Shown here: in pieces, positions 1-8,786 of the stretch
Layout: the number at the start of each line of letters is the position of its first letter
Numbering within the stretch: position 1 is the stretch's first letter
Assembly: GCF_000764535.1 (NCBI RefSeq)
Contig: NZ_CP009571.1
Coordinates: 2,909,001 to 2,973,000, forward strand
Length of the DNA stretch: 64,000 nucleotides
Source of the DNA: Sphingomonas taxi
GTDB taxonomy: Bacteria > Pseudomonadota > Alphaproteobacteria > Sphingomonadales > Sphingomonadaceae
Direction: 5' to 3'
Made by a program: the position numbers and the translations under genes
Notes under the pieces: generated by a model
What the model was told of the DNA's origin: nothing
The model's input: the letters and a program-made list of their open reading frames with translations, nothing else
Databases searched by the model: none

Positions 1-771
1 CTGGTTGCGCACCAGCCACCACGACAAGGCGACCGCGACGAGCGCACCGGCGTAGATCGCCCATTCGATCGACAGGCCGATCGGGGTGCGCGTCTGCAAC
101 GCGCCGGCGACCGGCGGTTCGCCGACGTCGTACAATTCGCGGCGGAACAGCACGAAGACGATCAGGCCCAGCGCCATGCCGATCCCGGCGGCGCCGAAGC
201 CGTAGGACCAGCCCATCCGCTCGCCGAGATAGCCGACCAGCAGCGGGCCGATGAACGCGCCGGTGTTGATCCCCATGTAGAAGATCGAGAAGGCGCCGTC
301 GCGACGGGTGTCGTCGCGCGGATAGAGCTTGCCAACCAGCACCGAGATATTGGCCTTCAGGAAGCCGGTGCCGACGATGATGAAGGCGAGCGCGAGATAG
401 AAGCCGTTGAGCGCACTGCCCTGCATGCCGACCGGCCCCTCGACCGCGGCGATCATCAGATGGCCGACGGTGATGAACACGCCCCCCGCCAGCACCGCCT
501 TGCGCGGCCCGAGATAGCGGTCGGCGATATAGCCGCCGATGATCGGCGTGACGTAGATCAGCGCGGTGTACGCGCCGTAGACCGCGAAGGCGGGCTGTTC
601 GCCGAACAGGAAATGCTTGGTCAAATAGAAGACCAGGATCGCCCGCATGCCGTAATAAGAGAATCGCTCCCACATCTCCGCGAAGAACAGCAGGAACAGC
701 CCGAGCGGGTGTCCGAGGAAGGTGCGCGCGTGGGCCGGTACGCCGCCCCCGCTCGCTGATGCGATGGCCAT
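1..771 (-). CDS. POT-family proton-dependent oligopeptide transporter (partial)
   Basis: Proton-coupled inner-membrane importer of di- and tripeptides. Only the N-terminal 257 residues are present; the gene runs off the left edge. The reverse strand reads a short Gly-rich head, then the POT signature FFAEMWERFSYYGMRAI at about residues 24-40, followed by a second hallmark segment (GGYIADRYLGPRKA) and several hydrophobic helices, which fits the first half of a roughly 14-helix POT/DtpA-type protein. The ATG at 771 is used; an in-frame ATG at 798 would add nine residues, and neither has a strong Shine-Dalgarno sequence. The family call is firm; the exact peptide preference cannot be told. No operon partner is visible upstream, where a divergent nitroreductase starts at 889. 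Confidence 0.9.
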   Translation of the reverse strand, partial: MAIASASGGGVPAHARTFLGHPLGLFLLFFAEMWERFSYYGMRAILVFYLTKHFLFGEQPAFAVYGAYTALIYVTPIIGGYIADRYLGPRKAVLAGGVFITVGHLMIAAVEGPVGMQGSALNGFYLALAFIIVGTGFLKANISVLVGKLYPRDDTRRDGAFSIFYMGINTGAFIGPLLVGYLGERMGWSYGFGAAGIGMALGLIVFVLFRRELYDVGEPPVAGALQTRTPIGLSIEWAIYAGALVAVALSWWLVRNQ

Positions 772-888
772 AAGGTCTGCAAACTCCAACACATTCATGG
801 CGCCGGCCCGACCGGGCGGCGGATCGCGGCAACCTAACGGCTGATCCCCTGCTGTAAACATCGCCGCCACCCGCTATGAGGCGGCATC

Positions 889-1467
889 ATGTTCAACGAC
901 ACCAGCACGCCGCTTTCGCTGCTCGCCACTCGCCGCTCGGGCAAGCCGCGCGACCTCGTCGCCCCCGGCCCCGACGCCGCCCAGCTCGACCAGATGCTCG
1001 CCATCGCCGCGCGCACCCCCGATCACGGCAAGCTCGCGCCGTGGCGCTTCGTCGTCATTGACGATCGCGACGCACTCTCGCGGCTGCTCGCCGACGCCTA
1101 TCGCGCCGAGCGGCCGCAGGCGCCGCGCGGCGACCTCGAGGCGCTCGACCAGTTCGCACGGCAGGCGCCGACTTTGGTCGTGGTGCTGTCGTCGCCGGTG
1201 ACGACAAGTCCGATCCCGTTGTGGGAGCAGGAATTGTCCGCTGGCGCGGCGACGATGAACCTGCTCCACGCCGCGCATGCGCTGGGCTTCGCGGCGGGCT
1301 GGTTGACGGGATGGCCGACCTTTTCGGACGCGGTGCGCGACGGCCTGGGGGCGGCGCCCGAGCGGATCGCTGGTTTCGTGTTCATCGGCACCCCGAGCCG
1401 GCCGCTCGACGAACGGCCCCGCCCGGAGCCGGCACGGATCATCTCGCATTGGCCCAACATGGGATAG
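889..1467 (+). CDS. Nitroreductase-family FMN flavoprotein
   Basis: A 192-residue protein of the nitroreductase family, resembling the small YdjA-like branch; such enzymes bind FMN and use NAD(P)H to reduce nitro groups, quinones or related substrates in the cytoplasm. Seen in sequence: an N-terminal RRS motif that typically contacts the FMN phosphate, APWRF near residue 50, the central helix GAATMNLLHAAHALG at about 119-133, then a glycine-rich GFVFIGTP strand near the C-terminus. Length is normal for the family. It stands alone, divergent from the peptide transporter and followed after 50 bp by a GntR regulator on the same strand. The physiological substrate is unknown. Confidence 0.9.
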   Translation: MFNDTSTPLSLLATRRSGKPRDLVAPGPDAAQLDQMLAIAARTPDHGKLAPWRFVVIDDRDALSRLLADAYRAERPQAPRGDLEALDQFARQAPTLVVVLSSPVTTSPIPLWEQELSAGAATMNLLHAAHALGFAAGWLTGWPTFSDAVRDGLGAAPERIAGFVFIGTPSRPLDERPRPEPARIISHWPNMG

Positions 1468-1517
1468 TCCAGCCAGGTTGTTATGGACCTTTTCCGCCGT
1501 TGGTGTATTAAGTCAGC

Positions 1518-1874
1518 ATGACAGCGTTCAGCAACGAGGACAGCCCGGTCTACATCCGGTTACGCGGCACCATCGCGGCGGGCATCCTGCGCGGTGACTA
1601 TCGCGCCGGCGACCAGCTTCCCTCGGTACGCGCCTTCGCCGCCGAACATGGCGCCAATCCGCTGACCGTCGCCAAGGCCTATCAGAGCTTCCAGGACGAC
1701 GGCTACGTCGAGGTCCGCCGCGGCGTCGGCATGTTCGTGCTGCCGGGTGCCTCGGAGAAATTGCGCGCGGCGGAGCGGGCGGCGTTCGTCGAGACGCAAT
1801 GGCCGCGGATCCGGGGCTATATCGACCTGCTCGGCCTGGACGCCGCCGACCTGCTGGAGCGCGAACAAGCGTAA
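1518..1874 (+). CDS. GntR-family transcriptional regulator (YtrA-like)
   Basis: Short DNA-binding regulator of 118 residues. The N-terminal winged helix-turn-helix is typical of GntR (LRGTIAAGILRGDYRAGDQL, then LPSVRAFAAEHG, then LTVAKAYQSFQDDGYVEVRRG). After residue 75 there is only a short helical tail (about 40 residues) with no FCD or UTRA ligand domain, which is the YtrA subfamily layout. YtrA-type proteins usually repress a nearby ABC transporter or membrane operon, but no such target lies next door here. The sequence GTGTATTA occurs just upstream at 1503-1510 and recurs as both arms of the hairpin at 45253-45290, so a distant shared operator is conceivable. A hairpin spans the stop codon. 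Confidence 0.88.
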   Translation: MTAFSNEDSPVYIRLRGTIAAGILRGDYRAGDQLPSVRAFAAEHGANPLTVAKAYQSFQDDGYVEVRRGVGMFVLPGASEKLRAAERAAFVETQWPRIRGYIDLLGLDAADLLEREQA

Positions 1875-1889
1875 AAAGCGTGTTCGCGC
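1859..1889 (+). other. Hairpin spanning the stop codon of the GntR gene
   Basis: GCGCGAACA (1859-1867) and TGTTCGCGC (1881-1889) are perfect reverse complements around a 13-nt loop that contains the TAA stop (1872-1874). There is no T-tract after it, so it is not a classical terminator; it could protect the 3' end of the mRNA. Structure is seen, function is inferred. Confidence 0.5.
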
Positions 1890-1965
1890 CGACAGTTTGC
1901 GCCGCAGGCTGACGCGATATTCCGAGCTGCGTGGTGATAGACCGTACGCGCGGCTGGCAAGACAC

Positions 1966-2003
1966 CTCCGCGTCTTCGCGTCTTCGCGCGAATCCACTCT
2001 TCT
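1966..2003. repeat. Short intergenic repeat, CGCGTCTTCG type
   Basis: The stretch between the GntR and nat stop codons carries tandem CGCGTCTTCG/TCTTCGCGCGAA words, the same vocabulary (in the form CTTCGCGCCTTCGCGTGAA) as the large repeat island at 60351-60741. It marks the convergent 3' ends of two genes. Confidence 0.5.
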
Positions 2004-2822
2004 TCAGAACAGCCCCAAGCTCTCCACTTCCTCGGTGGTCAAATCGATACCGAACATCAGCGACATGCGCATGCGATAGACGCGCGGGTCGGTGATCTCC
2101 GCGACGCTGCTATTGTCGCCGGCGCGGCGGTGATAGCGGCAGTCGGTGAGACCGGCGAGGCCGTGCGGCAGGACGATGCTGGCGATGGTGAGCTGGGTGA
2201 AGCGGCTCTGCGGCGCGGTCGACGCCCAATGGTTGGACAGAGCGAGGTCGGCGTCGAACACCGCGGTATCGTGGAAACTATATTGCGGCTGCCAGCCCTC
2301 GCCGGTGCCACGGCCATCGGTCGAGCCGGGATCGCCGCGCCGGCTGAGCATCCAGCCGTGCTCGGCATGGCGGTCGAGACGGAACCAGGCGCCGTCGGAC
2401 GCCTCCGCTTCCCAGCCGTCGGCGAGCGCCATCACCGGCGCATAGCTGCCGCCGAAGCCGGCGTCGGCGATCCACGCGCGTCCGTCGATCGTCACCAGAC
2501 TGAGCGTATGGGTGAGCGGCGGCGCGTCGGTGACGCCGAGCCAGACGCGCGCGAGCAGCGGCCGGACGGCGAAGCCCAGCGCGATCAGCGCGTCCATGAA
2601 CAGGCGGTTCTGCTCGAAACAATAGCCGCCGCGCTTGGCCGTCACGAGCTTGGCGAAGACCGCATCGCTGTCGATCGCGATACCGCGGCCGAGGCGGACG
2701 TCGAGATTCTCGAACGGGATCGACAGGCGATGCTCGCGCTGGAGCCGGCCGAGCCCCTCGGCGTCGGGCGTGACACGGGCAGGCAGACCGATGCGGGCGA
2801 GATAGGCGTCGAGGTCGAACAT
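2004..2822 (-). CDS. nat: Arylamine N-acetyltransferase
   Basis: Cytoplasmic enzyme that moves an acetyl group from acetyl-CoA to the nitrogen of arylamines, hydrazines or arylhydroxylamines by a ping-pong mechanism on a cysteine. At 272 residues it has the usual bacterial NAT length. The catalytic triad is in place: Cys68 in RGGYCFEQN, His105 in LTHTLSLV, and Asp120 in IADAGFGG. The N-terminal motif FENLDVRLGR (about residues 37-46) is also typical. AAGGA lies six bases before the ATG at 2822. It is monocistronic and its 3' end faces that of the GntR gene. In soil bacteria the natural role is usually xenobiotic detoxification or a biosynthetic acylation; nothing next to it decides between these. 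Confidence 0.93.
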   Translation of the reverse strand: MFDLDAYLARIGLPARVTPDAEGLGRLQREHRLSIPFENLDVRLGRGIAIDSDAVFAKLVTAKRGGYCFEQNRLFMDALIALGFAVRPLLARVWLGVTDAPPLTHTLSLVTIDGRAWIADAGFGGSYAPVMALADGWEAEASDGAWFRLDRHAEHGWMLSRRGDPGSTDGRGTGEGWQPQYSFHDTAVFDADLALSNHWASTAPQSRFTQLTIASIVLPHGLAGLTDCRYHRRAGDNSSVAEITDPRVYRMRMSLMFGIDLTTEEVESLGLF

Positions 2823-2848
2823 GATAGGTCCTTGGAAGCAATCCTAAT

Positions 2849-2979
2849 CCTCCCCGGCACGGGGAGGTGGCGCCGCGCAGCGGCGACGGAGGGGGGCTTC
2901 CTCATGGTATAGCGTCCGGGGAAGCCCCCCTCCACCACCCGGCTGCGCCGGGCGGTTCCCCTCCCCCTGCCGGGGAGGA
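2849..2979. repeat. Mirror-image intergenic repeat, CCTCCCCGGCACGGGGAGG type
   Basis: The region between nat and the acyl-CoA dehydrogenase holds two small palindromes (CCTCCCCGGCACGGGGAGG at the left, CCCCTCCCCCTGCCGGGGAGG at the right) around inner arms GGGGGGCTTCC and GGAAGCCCCCC. The same arrangement with similar sequence recurs at 41232-41336, and a fragment at 51255-51275, so this is a dispersed non-coding family. Confidence 0.75.
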
Positions 2980-2986
2980 CTTCAGG

Positions 2987-4702
2987 TCAGGCGGCGAACG
3001 CCTCGGCCGGTACGGCGTAGAGCACCTCGGCGCTCGCCGTCGCCGCGGCCTTCAGGCCGTGGGCCTCGGGGACGATCTGGTCGAGGTAGAAGCGCACCGA
3101 GGCGCGCTTTACTACCGCGAACTCCTCGTCGCCCGTCGCATGGCGACCTTCGCGCTCCATCAGCCAGCCGCAGACCGCGACCGAGGTCATCGTCAGGAAC
3201 GGATAGCTGGCGGCGAGCTTGTCGTCGGCATCCGCAGTGGCGAGGCGGCGGGCGATCGCATCGACCGCGTCGATCAGGGCGACCAGTTCGGGATGCTCGG
3301 CCTCGGCGCGCATGTCGCTGACGAGCGCGGCGAAGGCGCCGCCATTGTCGAGTGCCAGCTTGCGGCCGACGAGATCGGCGGCCTGAATGCCGTTGGTGCC
3401 TTCGTAGATCGGCGTGATCCGCGCATCGCGGAAATATTGCGCGGCGCCGGTCTCCTCGACATAGCCCATGCCGCCGTGAACCTGGATGCCGAGCGAAGCC
3501 ACCTCGTTGCCGATATCGGTGCCGTGCGCCTTGGCAAGCGGCGTCACGACTTCGAGCCGGTTCTTCGCCGCACCGTCGCCGAGCCCGGCGCGATCGACCT
3601 GCCCCGCGGCATAATAGACGAGCGCGCGCGCCGCCTGCGTCTGCGCCTTCATCCGCAACAGCATGCGGCGCACGTCGGGATGATCGACGATCCGCACCGC
3701 CTCCTTGTTCGGCGAACCCGCGCGTGCCGACTGGACGCGTTCGAGCGCATAGCCGACCGCCTTCTGCGTCGCACCCTCGGCGATCTGAACGCCTTGCAGG
3801 CCGACGTTGAGCCGCGCGTTGTTCATCATCGTGAACATCGCGCGCATCCCGGCATGTTCGGCGCCGATCAGCTCGCCGACGCAATCGTCATGATCGCCGA
3901 AGCTCAGCACGCAGGTCGGCGAGGCGTGCAGCCCCATCTTGTGCTCGATCGAGACGACGCGGACGTCGTTGAAATCGCCCGGCGTGCCCTCTTCGTTCAA
4001 CCGGAACTTCGGCACGAGGAACAGGCTGATACCGCGCGTGCCGGCGGGCGCATCGGGAGTGCGGGCGAGGACGAGGTGGACGATATTGTCCGCCATGTCG
4101 TGGTCGCCGAACGAAATGTAGATCTTGGTGCCCTTGATCGACCATTTGCCGTCGCCGAGCGGTTTCGCCGTGGCGCGGAGCGCGCCGACGTCGCTGCCCG
4201 CCTGTGGCTCGGTGAGGTTCATCGTGCCGGTCCAGTCGCCGGTGGCGAGGTGGGGCAGATACAGCGCCTGTTGCTCGGGGCTGCCGTGGTGAATCAGCGC
4301 CTCGATCGCGCCGACGGTCAGCGTCGGGCAGAGCGCGAAGCCCATATTGGCCGAGCCGAGCGTGTCGAGCACCGCGGTCTGGATCGCGAAGGGCAGGCCC
4401 TGGCCGCCGAAATCCTCGGGCACGCCGATCGTCCCCCAGCCGCCCTCGACATACTCCTTATATGCCTTGACGAAGCTCGCCGGCATATGGACGCCGTCGG
4501 GCGACCATTTCGCGCCGACCGTGTCGCCCTCGCGATTGAGCGGCGCCCACTCGCCGCTCGCAAACTGACCGACGCCTTCGAGCACCGCGTCGACCACGTC
4601 CGGGCTGGCGGCGGCGAAACGCTCGGTCGCGGCGAGTTCGCCGATGCGGACGACATGCTCGAGTACGAAACGCTGGTCGGCCACGGCTGCGGTAAAGGAC
4701 AT
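2987..4702 (-). CDS. Acyl-CoA dehydrogenase, large DmdC/FadE-like type
   Basis: FAD-dependent enzyme that oxidises an acyl-CoA to its trans-2-enoyl-CoA, in fatty-acid or methylthiopropionyl-CoA breakdown. The protein is about 571 residues, longer than the ordinary 380-residue enzymes, because it carries an extra N-terminal segment and a C-terminal helical extension, which is the layout of DmdC-like acyl-CoA dehydrogenases. Seen motifs: NLTEPQAGSDVGA (substrate/FAD contact), GIQVHGGMGYVEETG, and ITPIYEGTNGIQAADLVGRK, whose Glu is the expected catalytic base. Two ATG codons lie in tandem (4705 and 4702); AGGAG sits 3 and 6 bases upstream of them, so the second is preferred. It is divergent from tsaC with only about 40 bp between starts. 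Exact chain-length preference is not readable. Confidence 0.92.
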   Translation of the reverse strand: MSFTAAVADQRFVLEHVVRIGELAATERFAAASPDVVDAVLEGVGQFASGEWAPLNREGDTVGAKWSPDGVHMPASFVKAYKEYVEGGWGTIGVPEDFGGQGLPFAIQTAVLDTLGSANMGFALCPTLTVGAIEALIHHGSPEQQALYLPHLATGDWTGTMNLTEPQAGSDVGALRATAKPLGDGKWSIKGTKIYISFGDHDMADNIVHLVLARTPDAPAGTRGISLFLVPKFRLNEEGTPGDFNDVRVVSIEHKMGLHASPTCVLSFGDHDDCVGELIGAEHAGMRAMFTMMNNARLNVGLQGVQIAEGATQKAVGYALERVQSARAGSPNKEAVRIVDHPDVRRMLLRMKAQTQAARALVYYAAGQVDRAGLGDGAAKNRLEVVTPLAKAHGTDIGNEVASLGIQVHGGMGYVEETGAAQYFRDARITPIYEGTNGIQAADLVGRKLALDNGGAFAALVSDMRAEAEHPELVALIDAVDAIARRLATADADDKLAASYPFLTMTSVAVCGWLMEREGRHATGDEEFAVVKRASVRFYLDQIVPEAHGLKAAATASAEVLYAVPAEAFAA

Positions 4703-4741
4703 CATTCTCTCCTGGGATTGCGCACGATATAGGCCGGACGG

Positions 4742-5665
4742 ATGGCCGATCCAAACCCGCGCATCTTACCCTACGGCATGGCCGCGCTCGCCGAGGCCGC
4801 CACGCGAATCACCCGCGGCGAATGCGTCGCGGTGCCGACCGAGACGGTCTATGGCCTCGCCGCCGATGCCGGCAACGCCGATGCGGTCGCGGGGATCTAT
4901 GCCGCCAAGGGGCGGCCGAGCTTCAATCCGCTGATCGTCCATGTCGCCAATCTCGCCGCCGCCGAACGGCTGGCGATGTTCGACGACGATGCGCGGATGC
5001 TGGCGACGCTGTTCTGGCCGGGGCCGCTGACGCTGGTGCTGCCCTTGCGCGACGGCGCGCCGATCACCTCGCTGGTCACCGCCGGCCTGACGACGGTGGC
5101 GATCCGGGTGCCGCGGCATCGCGCGATGCAGGGGCTGATCGCCGCGGCGGGCCGACCGCTCGCCGCGCCGTCCGCCAATGCGAGCAACGGCATCAGTCCG
5201 ACCCGTGCGAGCCATGTCGCGGCCAGTCTGGGTTCGCGGGTGCCGCTGATCCTCGACGACGGCGCGACCGAGGCGGGGCTCGAATCGACGATTATCGCCG
5301 GGCGGACGGTCCTGCGGCCGGGGCCGATCACCGCCGCCGACCTGCCGTTCGCGACGACCCCCTATATAAAGGAGTCTGCGATCACCGCGCCGGGGCAGCT
5401 CGCGACCCATTATGCGCCGCGCAAACCGCTGCGGCTGGATGCGGCTGCGGCGCGGCCGGGCGAGTGGCTGATCGGGTTCGGCGCGATATCGGGGGACGAC
5501 ACGCTTTCGGCGGCGGGCGACCTGCGCGAGGCGGCGGCGCGGCTGTTCGATGCGCTGCATCGCGCCGATGCCAGCGATCGCACCGGCATCGCCGTGGCAC
5601 CGGTGCCGCGGGACGGGCTGGGCGAGGCGATCAACGATCGGCTGGGCCGCGCGGCGCACCGGTAG
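4742..5665 (+). CDS. tsaC: L-threonylcarbamoyladenylate synthase (Sua5-type)
   Basis: Makes threonylcarbamoyl-AMP from threonine, bicarbonate and ATP, the first step of the universal t6A37 modification of ANN-decoding tRNAs. At 307 residues it is the two-domain Sua5 form. The YrdC domain shows VPTETVYGLAADA (about residues 31-43), KGRPSFNPLIVHV, FWPGPLTLVLPL and SANASNGISPT. The linker PGQLATHYAP leads into a C-terminal Sua5 domain of about 100 residues. It is divergent from the acyl-CoA dehydrogenase and convergent with fliC, separated from it by a terminator hairpin. The function is essential in most bacteria. Confidence 0.95.
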   Translation: MADPNPRILPYGMAALAEAATRITRGECVAVPTETVYGLAADAGNADAVAGIYAAKGRPSFNPLIVHVANLAAAERLAMFDDDARMLATLFWPGPLTLVLPLRDGAPITSLVTAGLTTVAIRVPRHRAMQGLIAAAGRPLAAPSANASNGISPTRASHVAASLGSRVPLILDDGATEAGLESTIIAGRTVLRPGPITAADLPFATTPYIKESAITAPGQLATHYAPRKPLRLDAAAARPGEWLIGFGAISGDDTLSAAGDLREAAARLFDALHRADASDRTGIAVAPVPRDGLGEAINDRLGRAAHR

Positions 5666-5697
5666 GAAGACGGATCGAAGGGGTCTGCACAGCCGAA

Positions 5698-5723
5698 AAC
5701 CCCGGTGGCGGACCACCGGGGTT
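5698..5723 (-). terminator. Rho-independent terminator of fliC
   Basis: AACCCCGGTGG and CCACCGGGGTT form a perfect 11-bp stem with a four-base loop. Read on the minus strand the stem runs straight into TTTT, giving an intrinsic terminator about 80 nt after the fliC stop codon. On the plus strand there is only TT after the stem, so it serves tsaC less well. Confidence 0.8.
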
Positions 5724-5731
5724 CTGGCTTC

Positions 5732-5746
5732 GCTCGTCCTTGGGGG
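5732..5746 (-). promoter_or_regulatory. fliC 3' UTR segment complementary to the flbD leader
   Basis: The plus strand here reads GCTCGTCCTTGGGGG, identical over 15 bases to 7078-7092, the translation-initiation region of the flbD-like gene. Because fliC is transcribed from the minus strand, its mRNA carries the reverse complement and could pair with flbD mRNA over the purine-rich Shine-Dalgarno stretch. The segment lies 8 bases before the terminator hairpin. A second CCTTGGGGGG lies at 5770-5779. The identity is seen; the regulatory role is inferred. Confidence 0.4.
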
Positions 5747-5802
5747 GCGAGCTTGGTCGGCGCTGATGCCCTTGGGGGGCGGCGCCAGCGCCGGTAAGCG
5801 GC

Positions 5803-6828
5803 TTACTGGAGCAGCTTCAGCACGCCCTGCTGGCTCTGGTTGGCCTGCGAGAGCATCGCGGTCGACGCCTGGCTGAGGATCTGCGCCTTGGCGAGGGCGG
5901 TCGTTTCGGCCGAGAAGTCGGCGTCCTCGATCTGGCTCTTCGCCGAAGTCAGGTTGGTGACGTTGGTGGTCAGGTTGTTGACCACCGAGGTCAGACGGCT
6001 CTGGCCGGCACCGATCGAGGCGCGGGTCGTGTTGACCGACTTCTGCACGGCGTCGATCGTGTCGATCGCGGTCTTGGCGCCCGCCGCCGAGCTGATGTCG
6101 ATACCGCCGGTGTTGTCGCCGGTGGTCGCCGGGGTGTAATATTTGTCGCCGGCGGCGAGCGTCTTCGACGTGCCGATGTCGGTCGAGGTCAGCGCGGTGG
6201 CGCCGCCACCCGTCTTGCCGCCGTAAGCGACGTCTTCGGCGGTGATGACGCGGCTGGTGCCGACCAGCGGACCGGCGGCGACGGTTGCCAGACCGGCAGC
6301 GACCGTGGCACCCGCCACACCGCTCACCGACGCCATGTCGAGCTTGCTGATCTTCAGGTCGACCTGATCGGTCGAGCCCGCACCGGCCTGGATCGTCACG
6401 GTCTTGTCGTTCGCCGAGTCGAACAGGCTGACGCCGTTGAACTTCGTGCCGGCGATGTTGGTCAGCTGCTTCTGCAGTTCGGCGACTTCGGTCTTCATGT
6501 TCGAGCGGTCGTCGGCCTGATAGGTGCCCGACGCCGACTGGACGGCCAGTTCGCGCATCCGCTGCAGGATGTTGGTGACTTCGCCGAGCGCGCCGTCGGC
6601 GGTCTGCGCCAGGGCGATGCCGTCGTTCGAGTTGCGGATCGCCTGGTTCATGCCGCGAACCTGCGCACCCATCGAGGTCGAGATGGCGAGGCCGGCGGCG
6701 TCGTCCTTGGCCGAATTGATCCGCTTGCCGGTCGACAGGCGCTCCATGGCGCTCGACAGCTGGGCATTGGCGGTGGTGTTGGCGTTCGCGGAACGCATCG
6801 ACGCGATGTTGGTACCGATGACGGTCAT
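5803..6828 (-). CDS. fliC: Flagellin
   Basis: Structural subunit of the flagellar filament, exported through the flagellar type III apparatus. The 341-residue protein begins [18 protein letters not shown] and shows the conserved N-terminal D0/D1 region up to about residue 140 (including [20 protein letters not shown]), a short variable Ala/Gly/Thr-rich centre, and the C-terminal D1/D0 helices ending in [21 protein letters not shown]. The reading frame is open upstream to 7038, but the start at 6828 is clear from homology and from GGAGA seven bases before it. A sigma28-type promoter lies 68 bases upstream of the start and a terminator follows the stop. It is divergent from the flbD-fli operon. 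Length is shorter than enteric flagellins, usual for alphaproteobacteria. Confidence 0.97.
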   Translation of the reverse strand: MTVIGTNIASMRSANANTTANAQLSSAMERLSTGKRINSAKDDAAGLAISTSMGAQVRGMNQAIRNSNDGIALAQTADGALGEVTNILQRMRELAVQSASGTYQADDRSNMKTEVAELQKQLTNIAGTKFNGVSLFDSANDKTVTIQAGAGSTDQVDLKISKLDMASVSGVAGATVAAGLATVAAGPLVGTSRVITAEDVAYGGKTGGGATALTSTDIGTSKTLAAGDKYYTPATTGDNTGGIDISSAAGAKTAIDTIDAVQKSVNTTRASIGAGQSRLTSVVNNLTTNVTNLTSAKSQIEDADFSAETTALAKAQILSQASTAMLSQANQSQQGVLKLLQ

Positions 6829-6895
6829 GAGATGTCTCCAAAAGCTGCGGCGCTCCCCGCCGCCCCCAGAGCGGAGGGCCGAGCCGCCAAATGAG

Positions 6896-6922
6896 AGAAC
6901 GGCCAGTCCCGACGGGGATTTA
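6896..6922 (-). promoter_or_regulatory. Sigma28 (FliA)-type promoter of fliC
   Basis: Reverse strand reads TAAA, then exactly 15 bases, then GCCGTTCT. This matches the flagellar sigma28 consensus TAAA-N15-GCCGATAA. The predicted transcript start would give a 5' UTR of about 60 nt. The identical arrangement occurs before fliD (21943-21969), which strengthens both calls. Confidence 0.75.
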
Positions 6923-7041
6923 GCGGAAAAATTCGGCCGCCGCGATTTTGCTCGGCCCTCGCATGCGTACACGCGCGCGTAGACGCGCGAGCGGCACGCG
7001 CGCGTCGCGCCCGGAAAAATTTTGCCGGTCAGGAACAAATT

Positions 7042-7056
7042 TTAATCCGGCATTTA
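7042..7056 (+). promoter_or_regulatory. Possible CtrA-type site upstream of flbD
   Basis: TTAA-N7-TTTA, one base away from the alphaproteobacterial CtrA motif TTAA-N7-TTAA, lies 42 bases before the flbD start. In many alphaproteobacteria CtrA turns on early flagellar operons. A single imperfect site in a locally AT-richer stretch is weak evidence. Confidence 0.25.
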
Positions 7057-7098
7057 CTCTGGAACCCGCATTGGAGAGCTCGTCCTTGGGGGATAGCA

Positions 7099-8423
<1,325 letters not shown>

Positions 8424-8427
<4 letters not shown>

Positions 8428-8783
8428 GCGGCGTGGCCGGAGTGGGCGGCGCGATGAGCGTCGACCGCGTGATGCAGCTGCGCGCGCAGATCCTCGAACG
8501 CAACCAGGCGCTGAGCCGCGCCAGCGCGACCGACGGCGCCGCCCCCGCGGGTGCGACGAAGCCGACCAGCTTCGCCGACACGCTGCAGGACGCGCTGAAG
8601 GACGTCAACGCCGGCCAGAACAAGGCCTCGGCGCTGTCCGAAAGCTACGAACGCGGTGAGACGGTCGACATCGCCAAGGTCATGCTGGCCCGCCAGCAGG
8701 CCTCGGTCGGATTCGAGGCGACGCTGCAAGTCCGCAACAAATTGCTGTCCGCTTACAAGGACATCATGAGCATGCCGGTGTAA
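8424..8783 (+). CDS. fliE: Flagellar hook-basal body protein FliE
   Basis: Small export substrate that links the MS ring to the proximal rod and helps open the export gate. The 119-residue protein has the usual FliE plan: a Ser/Ala/Gly-rich N-terminal half and a conserved helical C-terminal half (FADTLQDALKDVNAGQNKAS, then VMLARQQASVGFEATLQVRNKLLSAYKDIM). It overlaps the flbD stop codon by four bases (ATGA), so it is translationally coupled to the regulator, and is followed after three bases by fliF. Confidence 0.95.
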
Positions 8784-8786
8784 TCG

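Noticed and set aside
2867..4732. A 621-codon open frame on the plus strand
   Set aside because: It is antisense to the acyl-CoA dehydrogenase, whose motifs are unmistakable.
4766..6841. A 691-codon open frame on the minus strand covering fliC
   Set aside because: Different frame from fliC and antisense to tsaC; Arg/His/Asp-rich shadow.
6990..7010. Sigma54-type promoter GGCACG before flbD
   Set aside because: The -12 element would need GC at a fixed spacing and TTGC; GTCGC is found instead, in a very GC-rich run, so the match is not significant.
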